Origin: Hydrogenophaga sp.
GTDB taxonomy: Bacteria > Pseudomonadota > Gammaproteobacteria > Burkholderiales > Burkholderiaceae_C
DNA length: 64,000 nucleotides
Assembly: GCF_018780385.1 (NCBI RefSeq)
Contig: NZ_JADMJO010000048.1
Coordinates: 62,001-126,000, forward strand
Reading direction: 5' to 3'
The position numbers and the translations under genes were made by a program. Every line of letters starts with the position of its first letter. The first letter of the stretch is position 1. The notes under the pieces were generated by a model. That model had not been told where the DNA came from, did no database searches, and saw nothing but the letters and a program-made list of their open reading frames with translations. Below, piece after piece: positions 53,409 through 62,319 of the stretch.

Positions 53409-54721
53409 GCCCCAATACGATATTGCTGCTGATGTTCGGCAGCCTCACGCTGTTCATGCTCAGCGGTCTGCCGATCGCCTTCGTGCTGGGTGGCCTCTCG
53501 CTGCTGTTCATCGTCACCTTGTGGGAACCCAGTGCGGTCATCGTGCTGGTGCTGCAGATCTACGACACCATGAAGTCGGAAGCGCTGCTGGCCATCCCGT
53601 TGTTCATCCTCATGGCCTGCATCCTTCAACGCTCCGGCGTGATTGAGGATCTCTACAAGGCGATGGAGTTGTGGTTCGGGCGCCTGCGCGGCGGCCTGGC
53701 GATCGGCACGGTGATCATCTGCGTGGTGATGGCGGCGATGACAGGCGTGGTCGGCGCGGCCGTCACCGCCATGGGCATCCTGGCACTGCCAGAGATGCTG
53801 CGTCGCGGCTACAAGCCCGAGCTTGCGCTGGGCACCATCTGCGCATCGGGCACGCTGGGCATTCTCATTCCGCCTTCGGTGCTGACCATCGTCTATGCCG
53901 TGACGGCGCAGGTCTCCATTGGTCAGATGCTGATTGCCGGCCTCGTGCCCGGCCTCATCCTCGCCGTGCTCTACATCGCCTACATCGTCGTGGTCGGCTG
54001 GCTCAAGCCCGAGTGGGTGCCGCTGGACCCGAGCACGCGGCAAGCACCGCTGCGCGACAAGCTGGTGGCGCTCAAGGCGCTGGTGTTTCCGAGCATGCTG
54101 ATCACGCTCATCCTGGGCTCCATCTTCTTCGGCATCGCCACGCCCACCGAGTCGGCGGCGGTGGGCGTGGCGGGGGCCATCATCCCGGCCGCGTTCAAGC
54201 GCAGGCTGAACCTGCCCATGCTGAGCCAGGCGGGCGTGGATACGCTCAAAGCCACGTCGATGATTCTGTGGATCACGCTGGGCGCCAAGGCCTACGTGGC
54301 GATCTTCACCGGCCTGGGCGGCGCGGACACCCTGCTCGAATTCATCAAGGGCATGGAGGTCAATCGCTGGTGGATTCTGGCGGCCATGATGCTGCTGCTG
54401 ATCTTCCTGGGCACCGTGCTCGACGAGCTCGGCATCATCCTGCTCACGGTGCCGGTGTTCCTGCCGATCGTGCGCTTGCTCGGCTTCGACGAGATCTGGT
54501 TCGGCGTGCTTTATGCCATCACCATCCAGATGGGCTACATCAGTCCGCCGTTCGGCTACACGCTGTTCTACATCAAGGGAACCTTGCCCAAGCACATCGG
54601 CATGGGCGCGGTCTACCGGGGAATCATTCCCTTCTTCTTCCTGCAGTTCCTTGGCCTGCTGATCTGCGCCGCCTTCCCCGACCTCATCACCTGGCTGCCG
54701 AAGCTCATGGCTTCGCGCTGA
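53405..54721 (+). CDS. TRAP transporter large permease (DctM family)
   Basis: 438 residues, starting at 53405. About 12 membrane segments; DctM landmarks: LSGLPIAFVLGGLSLLF, GVVGAAVTAMGILALPEMLRRGY, GTICASGTLGILIPPSV, PTESAAVGVAGAI, and YISPPFGYTLFYIKG. Completes the sodium-coupled importer. Confidence 0.94.
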   Translation: MSPNTILLLMFGSLTLFMLSGLPIAFVLGGLSLLFIVTLWEPSAVIVLVLQIYDTMKSEALLAIPLFILMACILQRSGVIEDLYKAMELWFGRLRGGLAIGTVIICVVMAAMTGVVGAAVTAMGILALPEMLRRGYKPELALGTICASGTLGILIPPSVLTIVYAVTAQVSIGQMLIAGLVPGLILAVLYIAYIVVVGWLKPEWVPLDPSTRQAPLRDKLVALKALVFPSMLITLILGSIFFGIATPTESAAVGVAGAIIPAAFKRRLNLPMLSQAGVDTLKATSMILWITLGAKAYVAIFTGLGGADTLLEFIKGMEVNRWWILAAMMLLLIFLGTVLDELGIILLTVPVFLPIVRLLGFDEIWFGVLYAITIQMGYISPPFGYTLFYIKGTLPKHIGMGAVYRGIIPFFFLQFLGLLICAAFPDLITWLPKLMASR

Positions 54722-54750
54722 ATCCGTTCACATCCTTCGAGGTTCACACC

Positions 54751-56028
54751 ATGGACGCCCCTACACCCTCCAGCCGCATCGTCGGCTTTCACAAGCTGGC
54801 CGTGGCCCAGCGCATCGAGCGCGTGGCGCAGTTCGCCAACCTGAGCGCCGACGATCAGGCCCTGCTGGCCCAAACCGGCAACCTGCCGGCCGAAACCGCC
54901 GACCACATGATCGAGAACTTTGTCGGCACGATGAACATTCCCATGGGCGTGGCGACCAACCTGCGCATCGACGGCCGCGACCGCCTGGTGCCCATGGCCA
55001 CGGAAGAGTCTTCCGTGGTGGCGGCGGTGTGCAATGCTGCGCGCCAGAGCTACGACGCGGGGGGCTTCGTCACCTCGATGTCGGGCACGCAGATGATTGC
55101 GCAGATCCAGCTCACGGGTGTGAGCGATCCGCAGCACGCGCGCATCCGCATCCTGGAGCGCCTGGAGGACATCCGCGCCATGTGCGATGCCTGCGACCCC
55201 GTGCTGGTGAAGCTCGGTGGTGGCTTTCGCGACCTGGAAGTGCGTGTGCTCGACACGCGCGGCGGCACCATGGTGATCACCCATCTCATCGTGGACACAC
55301 GCGACGCCATGGGCGCGAACGCGGTCAACACCATGGCGGAGAAGCTCGCGCCGCACATCGCGCAGTGGACCTCGGGCACGACCAACCTGCGCATCCTCTC
55401 CAACCTGGCCGACCGCCGCCTGGCGCGCGCGCGTTGCGTGTGGCCGCTCGACGCCATCGGCGGCGCCGAGGTGCGCGATGCCATGCTCTCGGCCTACCAC
55501 TTCGCCGACGCCGACCCCTACCGCGCCGCCACGCACAACAAGGGCATCATGAACGGCGTGAGCGCCGTGGTGCTGGCCACCGGCAACGACACGCGCGCCG
55601 TGGAGGCCGGCGCCCACGCCTACGCCGCGCGCAGCGGACGCTACGCCAGCCTCACCGCCTGGGAAGCCACCGCCACCGGCGACCTGGCCGGCACGATCGA
55701 ACTGCCCATGGCCGTCGGTCTCGTGGGCGGAGCGACCAAGGTGCACCCCACCGCGCGGCTGGGCCTGAAGATCCTGGGCGTGAGCACCGCCGAGGAACTG
55801 GCCCGCATCATCGCGGCCGTGGGCCTGGCGCAGAACTTCTCCGCGCTCAAGGCGCTGGCGACCACCGGTATTCAGAAGGGTCACATGGCCCTGCACGCGC
55901 AGAACATCGCCATGATGGCGGGTGCCGTGGGTGAGGAGATCGACCGCCTGGCCCAAGTGCTGGTGGCCAAGGGCATGGTGCGCATGGACGTTGCCGATAC
56001 CGAGCTCGCGTTGCTGCGCGGCACCTGA
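54751..56028 (+). CDS. mvaA: Hydroxymethylglutaryl-CoA reductase, degradative (class II)
   Basis: 425 residues, close to the 428 of the Pseudomonas mevalonii enzyme. Landmarks: VENFVGTMNIPMGVATNLRIDG-like block (residues about 57-80), MATEESSVVAA, DTRDAMGANAVNTMAE, THNKGIMNGV and the C-terminal catalytic His in GIQKGHMALHAQN. It oxidises mevalonate with CoA and NAD to HMG-CoA, which HMG-CoA lyase would split; no lyase is in the window. Lies 29 bp after the TRAP permease gene, so the pathway is uptake and breakdown of mevalonate. Confidence 0.92.
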   Translation: MDAPTPSSRIVGFHKLAVAQRIERVAQFANLSADDQALLAQTGNLPAETADHMIENFVGTMNIPMGVATNLRIDGRDRLVPMATEESSVVAAVCNAARQSYDAGGFVTSMSGTQMIAQIQLTGVSDPQHARIRILERLEDIRAMCDACDPVLVKLGGGFRDLEVRVLDTRGGTMVITHLIVDTRDAMGANAVNTMAEKLAPHIAQWTSGTTNLRILSNLADRRLARARCVWPLDAIGGAEVRDAMLSAYHFADADPYRAATHNKGIMNGVSAVVLATGNDTRAVEAGAHAYAARSGRYASLTAWEATATGDLAGTIELPMAVGLVGGATKVHPTARLGLKILGVSTAEELARIIAAVGLAQNFSALKALATTGIQKGHMALHAQNIAMMAGAVGEEIDRLAQVLVAKGMVRMDVADTELALLRGT

Positions 56029-56135
56029 GCGCCTGCGTTGAAGTCACATTGCGGAGTGATGACTTTGGGATCGAAGTCGGTCATGATGGGCGCCGTGCCG
56101 ACACCCATCTATGAGGACACCCTGGGTTGACTACC

Positions 56136-56486
56136 ATGGAAAAGCGAACCTTCATCGAGCTCACCATCAATGAAAGCGACATCGTGTTTGCCGATTCCCC
56201 ACGCCGAATACTTGTCGATGTGTCACACATCGCCACCGTTGAGGACATGGTCAGCAATCCGCATGGGGAATGCGTCGTCACGCTGCACGAGCCTCATGAC
56301 GAAACAATTGAAAATGACACGGGTGAACATGTGGTTCGCTGCGCCAAGAAGCTGATCACGCTGGACTCCTACGATGACATCTGGCGCAGACTCTCTGCGT
56401 CGGCCGAGTTGTCACCTTCAGGTGTTGTCACCCCCAGAAAGTTCGCCGATGACGCCATCGATCGAGTCCGCGGTGGAAAGGTCTGA
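56136..56486 (+). CDS. Hypothetical small protein
   Basis: 116 residues from ATG at 56136 (a TTG start at 56127 is possible). Beta-rich N-terminal half (RTFIELTINESDIVFADSPRRILVDVSHIATVED) then acidic (EPHDETIENDTG) and a helical tail. No recognised domain, no signal peptide. Follows mvaA by about 107 bp and has its own leader; it may not belong to that operon. Confidence 0.6.
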   Translation: MEKRTFIELTINESDIVFADSPRRILVDVSHIATVEDMVSNPHGECVVTLHEPHDETIENDTGEHVVRCAKKLITLDSYDDIWRRLSASAELSPSGVVTPRKFADDAIDRVRGGKV

Positions 56487-56523
56487 ATCCTGACGCCCCG
56501 CAGGGGCACATCCGTCTTTCGCC

Positions 56524-57285
56524 CTATTGCGAGATCCGTACCACGCGGCCATTGAGCGGCTGCACCGGTCGGGCATTGGCCGGATAGAGCCGGCGCATGC
56601 TGCGGATCGCTTCGGCCGACACCTTGACAGGCTGTGTCAACACCATCCAGCGCACGCCCTCGGAGCACGGCGGCGTGGTGAGTGAACCCTCGAATTCCCA
56701 GTAGCGCCGCTCGGCGGGCAACAGGCCTGCCAGGTCGAGTTCGAGGCCGTCGACGGTGAGCGTTTCGCCGGCGTGCTGCGGCAAGTGCGACAGCACGGTC
56801 TCAAACCCGGTAGCCGCCTTGCCAGGCTGGATCAGCGCTGCCACCACCGCCAGTTTTCCCTCGGCATCACGATGGACGAAATGGGCGACCATCGCGCTGG
56901 GTTTGCCCTGCACGTGTTCCTCGCTGGGCGTGTGGAAGTGGAACTGCACGAGTTCATAGGAGTGGTCGCCGATGCGAAGGAACTGCCCCCGGGGAATGTT
57001 GACCTGGATGGTGTGGCCGTTGTTGACGATGGACGGCGTCACCCGGCCGTATGCGAACTCCAGCGTGGGCAATTGCGCCGCCTGAGCGTTGCGGATATCG
57101 ATGGGCGACTGCGCACGGCCATGGGCACACGATTCGTAAGCCGGGTCGATCTCGGCCCAGTGCGTGGTGCCGTGTTGCCCGCGGTACTCCCAGTGGGGCG
57201 CGGCGCCCTGGGCGGCGAAGGACCCGGTCACGCACAAAGCGGACAGCACGAAGGAACAGGAAGCAAGAGAGCGGGAAAGTTTCAT
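56524..57285 (-). CDS. Alpha-type carbonic anhydrase, exported
   Basis: 253 residues from ATG at 57285. Signal peptide (LASCSFVLSALCVTGSFAAQ). Zn ligands His-x-His in VQFHFHTPSEEH and His in MVAHFVHRD; also SPIDIRNAQ, VNNGHTIQVN and SLTTPPCSEGVRWMVL, all alpha-CA motifs. Converts CO2 to bicarbonate in the periplasm. Confidence 0.94.
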   Translation of the reverse strand: MKLSRSLASCSFVLSALCVTGSFAAQGAAPHWEYRGQHGTTHWAEIDPAYESCAHGRAQSPIDIRNAQAAQLPTLEFAYGRVTPSIVNNGHTIQVNIPRGQFLRIGDHSYELVQFHFHTPSEEHVQGKPSAMVAHFVHRDAEGKLAVVAALIQPGKAATGFETVLSHLPQHAGETLTVDGLELDLAGLLPAERRYWEFEGSLTTPPCSEGVRWMVLTQPVKVSAEAIRSMRRLYPANARPVQPLNGRVVRISQ

Positions 57286-57337
57286 GGTTGGACGCTGTGG
57301 ATGAGTTGCAGACGTTGGGCATTGGACGCAGCCCATC

Positions 57338-57353
57338 TGAAGCCAACCTTAAG
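57338..57353 (+). promoter_or_regulatory. QseB/PmrA-like box
   Basis: TGAAGCCAACCTTAAG: half-sites TGAAG (57338) and TTAAG (57349) 11 bp apart, about 55-70 bp upstream of the second response regulator. Confidence 0.45.
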
Positions 57354-57418
57354 AGACGGCTGCCGACCTCGGCAAGGCATCCTTGAGCGATGCGGGAGAA
57401 TGACGCGATGCGTGTCTG

Positions 57419-58093
57419 ATGGTGGAAGACGACGAGGCAATCGCGGGAGCGCTGCGCTCGCATTTGCAGGGCCAGGGCTGGGCGGTGGACGGCGCAGTGG
57501 GCGTTTCGCCAGCCTGGGCTGCCCTGACGGTCGAGCGTTTCGACATGGTGTTGCTGGATCTCGGTCTGGCCGACGGCGACGGAACGGAGTTGTTGCGGCG
57601 CTTGCGGCAGACACCTCAGGGGCGCTTGCCGGACTCGGCCACGCCCGTGTTGATCATGACAGCGCGCGACCAGGTGTCTTCACGCATCGCCGGCCTGGAT
57701 CTGGGTGCCGACGACTACGTCACCAAACCGTTCGATCCCGACGAACTCACGGCGCGCATGCGCGCGCTGCAGCGGCGCGCCGCCGGCCGTGCGCAGTCCA
57801 CGCTGCGTTGTGGCGAACTGGAGATCGACCCTGCCGGGCGCACGGTGGTGCGTGCCGGGCGCGCGGTCGAGCTCTCGGCCCGCGAGTTCGCGGTGTTGCT
57901 GGTGTTGCTCGAATGCCGGCCGCGCGTGCTCTCGCGTGCACAGATCGAGCAGCGCCTCTACAGCTTCGAGCAAGTGCTGGAAAGCAATGCGATCGAGGTG
58001 CATGTGCACCACTTGCGGCGCAAGCTGGGTGACACCTTGATCCGCACCGTGCGGGGCGTTGGTTACTACGTGCCGGCGGAGGATGCGCAGTGA
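57419..58093 (+). CDS. OmpR-type response regulator with disrupted or shortened start
   Basis: 224 residues from the ATG at 57419 (MVEDDEAIAG). Receiver Asp is in MVLLDLGLADGDG, Lys in DYVTKPFDPDE, and the winged helix ends SNAIEVHVHHLRRKLGDTLI, close to QseB. The expected start, MR(I/V)L(V/M)VEDD, is visible at 57408 with a good GGGAGAA site, but a stop comes after ATG-CGT-GTC because of a missing base. So the gene either starts at 57419 and lacks its first beta-strand residues, or has a frameshift (natural or sequencing). The kinase overlaps its stop. Confidence 0.85.
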   Translation: MVEDDEAIAGALRSHLQGQGWAVDGAVGVSPAWAALTVERFDMVLLDLGLADGDGTELLRRLRQTPQGRLPDSATPVLIMTARDQVSSRIAGLDLGADDYVTKPFDPDELTARMRALQRRAAGRAQSTLRCGELEIDPAGRTVVRAGRAVELSAREFAVLLVLLECRPRVLSRAQIEQRLYSFEQVLESNAIEVHVHHLRRKLGDTLIRTVRGVGYYVPAEDAQ

Positions 58094-59409
58094 AGACGTC
58101 TGCCAGCTTGACCGGGCATTTGCTCACCTGGACGCTGGGCGCCTTGTTCCTGGTCTGGGCCTGCTTCATCGCCTTCGCCTATCAGGCAGGTCAGCGCGAG
58201 GCCGACGAGCTGACCGATGGGCACCTGGCGAGCACCAGCACCTTGCTGGCGGCTTGGGCCCATGGCCAGCCGTTGGCGGGCCAGCAGGTTGCCGCGCCGG
58301 CGGGGACGCTGCCGCTGCAGGCGCACGACTATCAACGCTCGCTGAGCGTGGTGATATGGGACGCCCAGGGCAGCGTGGTCGCGCGCAGTGGCGATGCGCC
58401 CGTGCCCGATTTCGCAGTCGCGGAGGAAGGCTTCAGCACGTTGGCCCTGGGGCAGCCGGCGGTCGATTGGCGTGGTTTCGCGCGGTGGAACGCCGACCGC
58501 AGCCGCAAGGTCATGGTGTTGTTGTCAGTGCCCGAGCACGATGCGCTGGCGCGCGACATTGCGCAACAGATCATCGAACCGGGGCTGTGGCTGCTGCCGG
58601 CCGTGGCCCTTGCGCTGGGACTGGCGATCCGTCGGGGGCTGCGCCCGCTGTACGAGATGTCGGGCAATGTGCATGACCTCGATATCCACCAGGCCGAGGC
58701 GCTCCCCTTGCCGCGTCATGAGGAGCTCGCCGCCGTGGTGGACGCGGTCAACCGGCTGGTGCAGCGCTATCACGCCGCATTGACCCGCGAGCGGGACCTG
58801 GCGAGCGAGTTCGCGCACGAATTGCGCACGCCACTCACCGCGCTGGCGCTGCAGGCACGCGGTGCGCGCGACCTGCACGAGGGTGCCTCGCGCGTCGCGG
58901 CTATCGCGCACATCGAGCAACAGGCCTTGCGGGCCGGCGAAGTGCTGACCCAGTTGCTTGCCCTGGCGCGCGCGGGGCGGGCCGAATTGGACGAGACCGC
59001 CGAGCCGGTCGATGTGACCGAACTGGCACGCCATGTGGTGGGTGACTATGCGCCGCAGGCCCATGCTGGCGGCCGTGAGTTGTCGTTGGCGGCAGATGCC
59101 CCGCTCCGGGTTTCAGGTCACAGGACCCTGCTCGAACTCGCCCTGCGCAACCTGGTGGAAAACTCCCTCAGCCACACGCCGCCGGGGACCCATGTGGAGG
59201 TGTGCGTCAAGTCGTTGGAACGCTGCGTGCACGTGCGGGATCGATGGCCTGCGCAGGCCGCTGTCAGCGAGCGTGCAGAGGGGCCGGCGCTTGGCCTGGG
59301 GCTGGGACACCGCGTGGTGGCCAAGGTCGCGGAAATCCACGGCGCCAGCTTCGAGGCGCACACCGGTTCGCCCCTCCATGGTCGCGGTTATGGCATCGTG
59401 TTTCGCTGA
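58090..59409 (+). CDS. Sensor histidine kinase with degenerate G1 ATP box
   Basis: 439 residues, GTG start at 58090 overlapping the regulator stop. Two membrane segments (about 10-32 and 163-182), HisKA with H243 (LASEFAHELRTPLTALALQAR), N box LRNLVENSLSHTPPGTHVEV and G2 PALGLGLGHRVV. The G1 position reads VHVRDRWPAQAA where relatives have (D/N)xGxG (as in VADDGPGVP of the kinase at 48793), so nucleotide binding or kinase activity may be impaired. With the altered start of its partner, this system may be decaying. Confidence 0.88.
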   Translation: MKTSASLTGHLLTWTLGALFLVWACFIAFAYQAGQREADELTDGHLASTSTLLAAWAHGQPLAGQQVAAPAGTLPLQAHDYQRSLSVVIWDAQGSVVARSGDAPVPDFAVAEEGFSTLALGQPAVDWRGFARWNADRSRKVMVLLSVPEHDALARDIAQQIIEPGLWLLPAVALALGLAIRRGLRPLYEMSGNVHDLDIHQAEALPLPRHEELAAVVDAVNRLVQRYHAALTRERDLASEFAHELRTPLTALALQARGARDLHEGASRVAAIAHIEQQALRAGEVLTQLLALARAGRAELDETAEPVDVTELARHVVGDYAPQAHAGGRELSLAADAPLRVSGHRTLLELALRNLVENSLSHTPPGTHVEVCVKSLERCVHVRDRWPAQAAVSERAEGPALGLGLGHRVVAKVAEIHGASFEAHTGSPLHGRGYGIVFR

Positions 59410-59444
59410 GCTCGGTCAGTCAGGTTGATTCACCTGAGCCTCGC

Positions 59445-60434
59445 TTACTCGGCCTGGATGCCCGCAGCCTTGATGATGTCGCCCCACTTGCGCGTTTCTG
59501 CCGCCTGGAACTTCGCCAGCCCGTCGGGGGTGCTCGTGAAGGCCTCCGAACCGCTGTTGTCGAAAAAGCTTTTCGACTGCGCGCTGGCGGTGGCACGGAC
59601 CAGCAACTCGTTGAGACGCTGGATGGCCGCGGGAGGTGTGCCGGTGGGTGTGTACGCCGCGAACCAGTAGCCCATTTCATAGCCGGGCACACCGGCCTCG
59701 GCAATGGTGGGCACATTGGGCAGCATGGGCGAACGTTTGGAAGCCGTCACGCCCAGGGCGCGCAGCTTCTCCGACTTGATCTGCGGAACGCCAGTGGACA
59801 TGTCGGCAAACATCATGGTGATCTGCCCGCCCAGGAGATCGGTGATGGCGTTGGGGTTGCTCTTGTACGGCACATGCAGGATCTGCACACCGGCCATCTG
59901 CTGAAACAGTTCACCCGCAATGCGGCTGGAAGAGCTGCCGCTGCCGAAGTTCAGCTTGCCCGGTGATTTTTTGGCCTCGGCGATCACGTCGGCCACGGTC
60001 TTGTAGCCCGACGCGGGGTTGACCACCATGACCTGGCCGCCCTTGCCGAGTGCGGTGACCGGCGCGAAATCCTTCACCGGGTCGTAGCTCAGTTTTTTGT
60101 ACAGGTGTTCGTTGGCCGCATGCGTGGTGTTGGTCGTGATGAGCACCGTGTAACCGTCTGCAGGTGCCTTGGCCACCGCGGCGGCGGCGATCATGCCGCT
60201 GGCGCCTGCCTTGTTTTCGACCACGACAGGCTGCCCCGTGTCGTTGGTCAGAGACTGGCCCAGTGCGCGAGCCAGCTGGTCGGTGGCGCTGCCGGCCGCA
60301 AACGGCACCACGAAGGTGATGGGGCGCGACGGGAAAGGCTGCGCCTGGGCCATGGCCTGAGCGGGGGCCCATCCGAGGAAGGCGATGGCCGAGGTGGCCA
60401 GCAGGTGGCGGCGCTTCTTGAGGTTGATGTTCAT
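59445..60434 (-). CDS. Tripartite tricarboxylate transporter substrate-binding protein (Bug/TctC family)
   Basis: 329 residues with a signal peptide (LLATSAIAFLGWAPAQAMAQ). Family blocks: PSRPITFVVPFAAGSATDQLARALGQ, VVENKAGASGMIAAAAVAKAPADGYTVLITTN, FGSGSSSSRIAGELF, VPYKSNPNAITDLLGGQITMMFAD. Bug proteins are numerous in Burkholderiales. Third gene after AtuA-like genes, so the ligand may be an acyclic terpenoid-derived acid; this is inference. Confidence 0.92.
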   Translation of the reverse strand: MNINLKKRRHLLATSAIAFLGWAPAQAMAQAQPFPSRPITFVVPFAAGSATDQLARALGQSLTNDTGQPVVVENKAGASGMIAAAAVAKAPADGYTVLITTNTTHAANEHLYKKLSYDPVKDFAPVTALGKGGQVMVVNPASGYKTVADVIAEAKKSPGKLNFGSGSSSSRIAGELFQQMAGVQILHVPYKSNPNAITDLLGGQITMMFADMSTGVPQIKSEKLRALGVTASKRSPMLPNVPTIAEAGVPGYEMGYWFAAYTPTGTPPAAIQRLNELLVRATASAQSKSFFDNSGSEAFTSTPDGLAKFQAAETRKWGDIIKAAGIQAE

Positions 60435-60497
60435 GGTGTTGTCTCCTGGTTGGAATGGTCAGCGGGGAAAAAGAAAAGGAGAAAGCGCGGGGCACCT

Positions 60498-60863
60498 TCA
60501 GGGTGGACCTGCGAGGTGAACGTGGAGCGGTTGGGGCACCTCGACAGGCAGATCCAGCAGCAAAAACGACAGCGCCTTGCCGTGGCTGTCGAGGTTGAGC
60601 GAATCGTTCACGCCGCCATCCAGCACGTCCTCGATCACGAAGTTCATGGCGTGCAGGTGGGGCAACAGGTAACGCGTGACCGCGCGGGGTCGCCTCGGTG
60701 TGAACTGCCGCGCCACGGCGTCCTCGGTCACCTGGTCGACGAGCACGTCCCACAGCTCGGGGCTCCAGGCGATCACGCTGATGTTGGAGCGGTTTCCCTT
60801 GTCCCCGGTGCGGCTGTGGGCCACCCTGTACAGCGGCACCGTCAAGCTTGGGTGGTTGGTCAT
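60498..60863 (-). CDS. AtuA-associated C-terminal domain protein (ferredoxin-fold)
   Basis: 121 residues from ATG at 60863. Motifs YRVAHSRTGDKGNRSNISVIAW and VARQFTPRR match the small partner domain (AtuA-like, ferredoxin fold) that in other species is fused to or adjacent to AtuA/DUF1446. The start overlaps the stop of the AtuA gene. Confidence 0.85.
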   Translation of the reverse strand: MTNHPSLTVPLYRVAHSRTGDKGNRSNISVIAWSPELWDVLVDQVTEDAVARQFTPRRPRAVTRYLLPHLHAMNFVIEDVLDGGVNDSLNLDSHGKALSFLLLDLPVEVPQPLHVHLAGPP

Positions 60864-62239
60864 TCCGACACCTCCATGGAGCGCAGGTCGATCATGGTGT
60901 GCCCCACCGCCACAGCCTCCCGAGGCACCAGGCAAGACACCATGCCCAGGCGCGGGCGAACAGCCGTTCGCACCCCGCCGCCGCCTGCGGGTCCGCAGCA
61001 ATACAGGGCGGTCACCTCGCGCACCAGGCGCTCGGCCTGATGGCGCTCGCGGTGCTGCAGTGCCACGCGCAGGCGAACGTCGCGCGCCTCGCCCGTGGCT
61101 TGCCCATCCAACCAGTGGCTGGCGTCGTCGCCCAGCACGCTCGTCACACCAATCAGGTCAATGCGCAACGGCGCTGTGTCGGCCAGTCGCTCGCGCAACA
61201 CCTGAGCCGCCAGGCGCGCACGCGCCTCGGCTCGTGCGCCGGCATAGGAAATCTCACCCTCGGCAAACCACCCGGCCTCAAAACAGGCGTTCACCTTGAG
61301 GCAGGGCGGACGCTCGTGACCACTCACGCCTTCAAGCCGCACACGGTCAGGGCCGTCCTGCCGCACGCGCGCGGTGGTGATGTCGGCCACCACGTCCGGC
61401 GTCAGGTAGGCAGCCGGGTCGTGCAGTTCGTAGAGCAGTTGCTCCTTGACCGTGCGCTCGTCGATGCGTCCGCCCGTGCCTGCGGGTTTTGTGATGGTGC
61501 AGTCACCGCTGTCTTCGATCTCGGCGATCGGATAGCCCAGCGACGCCAGGCCGGGCACATCCTTGTAGCCGGGGTCCGCGAAATAGCCGCCCGAGACCTG
61601 AGCGCCGCATTCGAGCAGGTGCCCCGCCATGGTGGCGCGGGCCAGTCGATTCCAGTCGTCCATGCGCCAGCCGAAGTGGGCGAGCGCCGGACCAAGCACC
61701 AGGGAGGGATCGGCCACGCGGCCACAGACCACGATGTCTGCGCCTGCGCGCAGGGCATCGGCAATGGGCTCGGCACCGATGTAGGCGTTGGCGCTCACGA
61801 TGGGCTCGCTGGGCATGGCTGCACCCAGGGCGTTCTTCAGCAGGTCGAGGTGTTCAGCGTCCGACACGTCGTCGCCGTGCACCACGGCAATGCGCGGTGG
61901 TCGAACGCCGAGTTCCATGGCCAGCGCACGGATGCGGCGGGCGGCCCCCATGGGATGGGCGGCGCCGAAGTTGCTGACGATGCGGATGCCGTGCTCCAGG
62001 CACAAGCCCAACACCGGGCGGAGAAGATCGTCCAGCAGCGGTTCGTACCCGGCCTCGGGATGGGCGCGGCGAGCCAGTTGGGCCAGCGCCAGGGTGCGCT
62101 CGGCCAGCGTTTCGAAAATCAGCACGGCGGGCTGTTGACGCGCAATCAACTCGCGCACCACGGGCAGGGCCGCATCGGTTCGGTCGCCCGAAAAGCCTGC
62201 TGCGCATCCGATCAGCAGGTTGGGGATTTTCTTTGCCAT
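60860..62239 (-). CDS. AtuA family protein (DUF1446)
   Basis: 459 residues. Conserved blocks: LLIGCAAGFSGDRTDAALPVVREL, LALAQLARRAHPEAGYEPLL, RIVSNFGAAHPMGAARRI, DIVVCGRVADPSLVLGPALAHFGW, HLLECGAQVSGGYFADPG. AtuA was named for acyclic terpene utilisation in Pseudomonas, although its precise activity is not settled. Divergent from a LysR regulator. Confidence 0.9.
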   Translation of the reverse strand: MAKKIPNLLIGCAAGFSGDRTDAALPVVRELIARQQPAVLIFETLAERTLALAQLARRAHPEAGYEPLLDDLLRPVLGLCLEHGIRIVSNFGAAHPMGAARRIRALAMELGVRPPRIAVVHGDDVSDAEHLDLLKNALGAAMPSEPIVSANAYIGAEPIADALRAGADIVVCGRVADPSLVLGPALAHFGWRMDDWNRLARATMAGHLLECGAQVSGGYFADPGYKDVPGLASLGYPIAEIEDSGDCTITKPAGTGGRIDERTVKEQLLYELHDPAAYLTPDVVADITTARVRQDGPDRVRLEGVSGHERPPCLKVNACFEAGWFAEGEISYAGARAEARARLAAQVLRERLADTAPLRIDLIGVTSVLGDDASHWLDGQATGEARDVRLRVALQHRERHQAERLVREVTALYCCGPAGGGGVRTAVRPRLGMVSCLVPREAVAVGHTMIDLRSMEVSE

Positions 62240-62319
62240 TCGTGTCTCCTGGGGTCACTCTAGGGGGTTTACCATGTGCTGTGAAATCGAATGTTCAGCT
62301 CAACCTATCGAAGACGCAG

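Noticed and set aside
53671-54750. Long upstream extension of the mvaA frame
   Set aside because: It is the +1 shadow of the TRAP large permease; real start is ATG at 54751.
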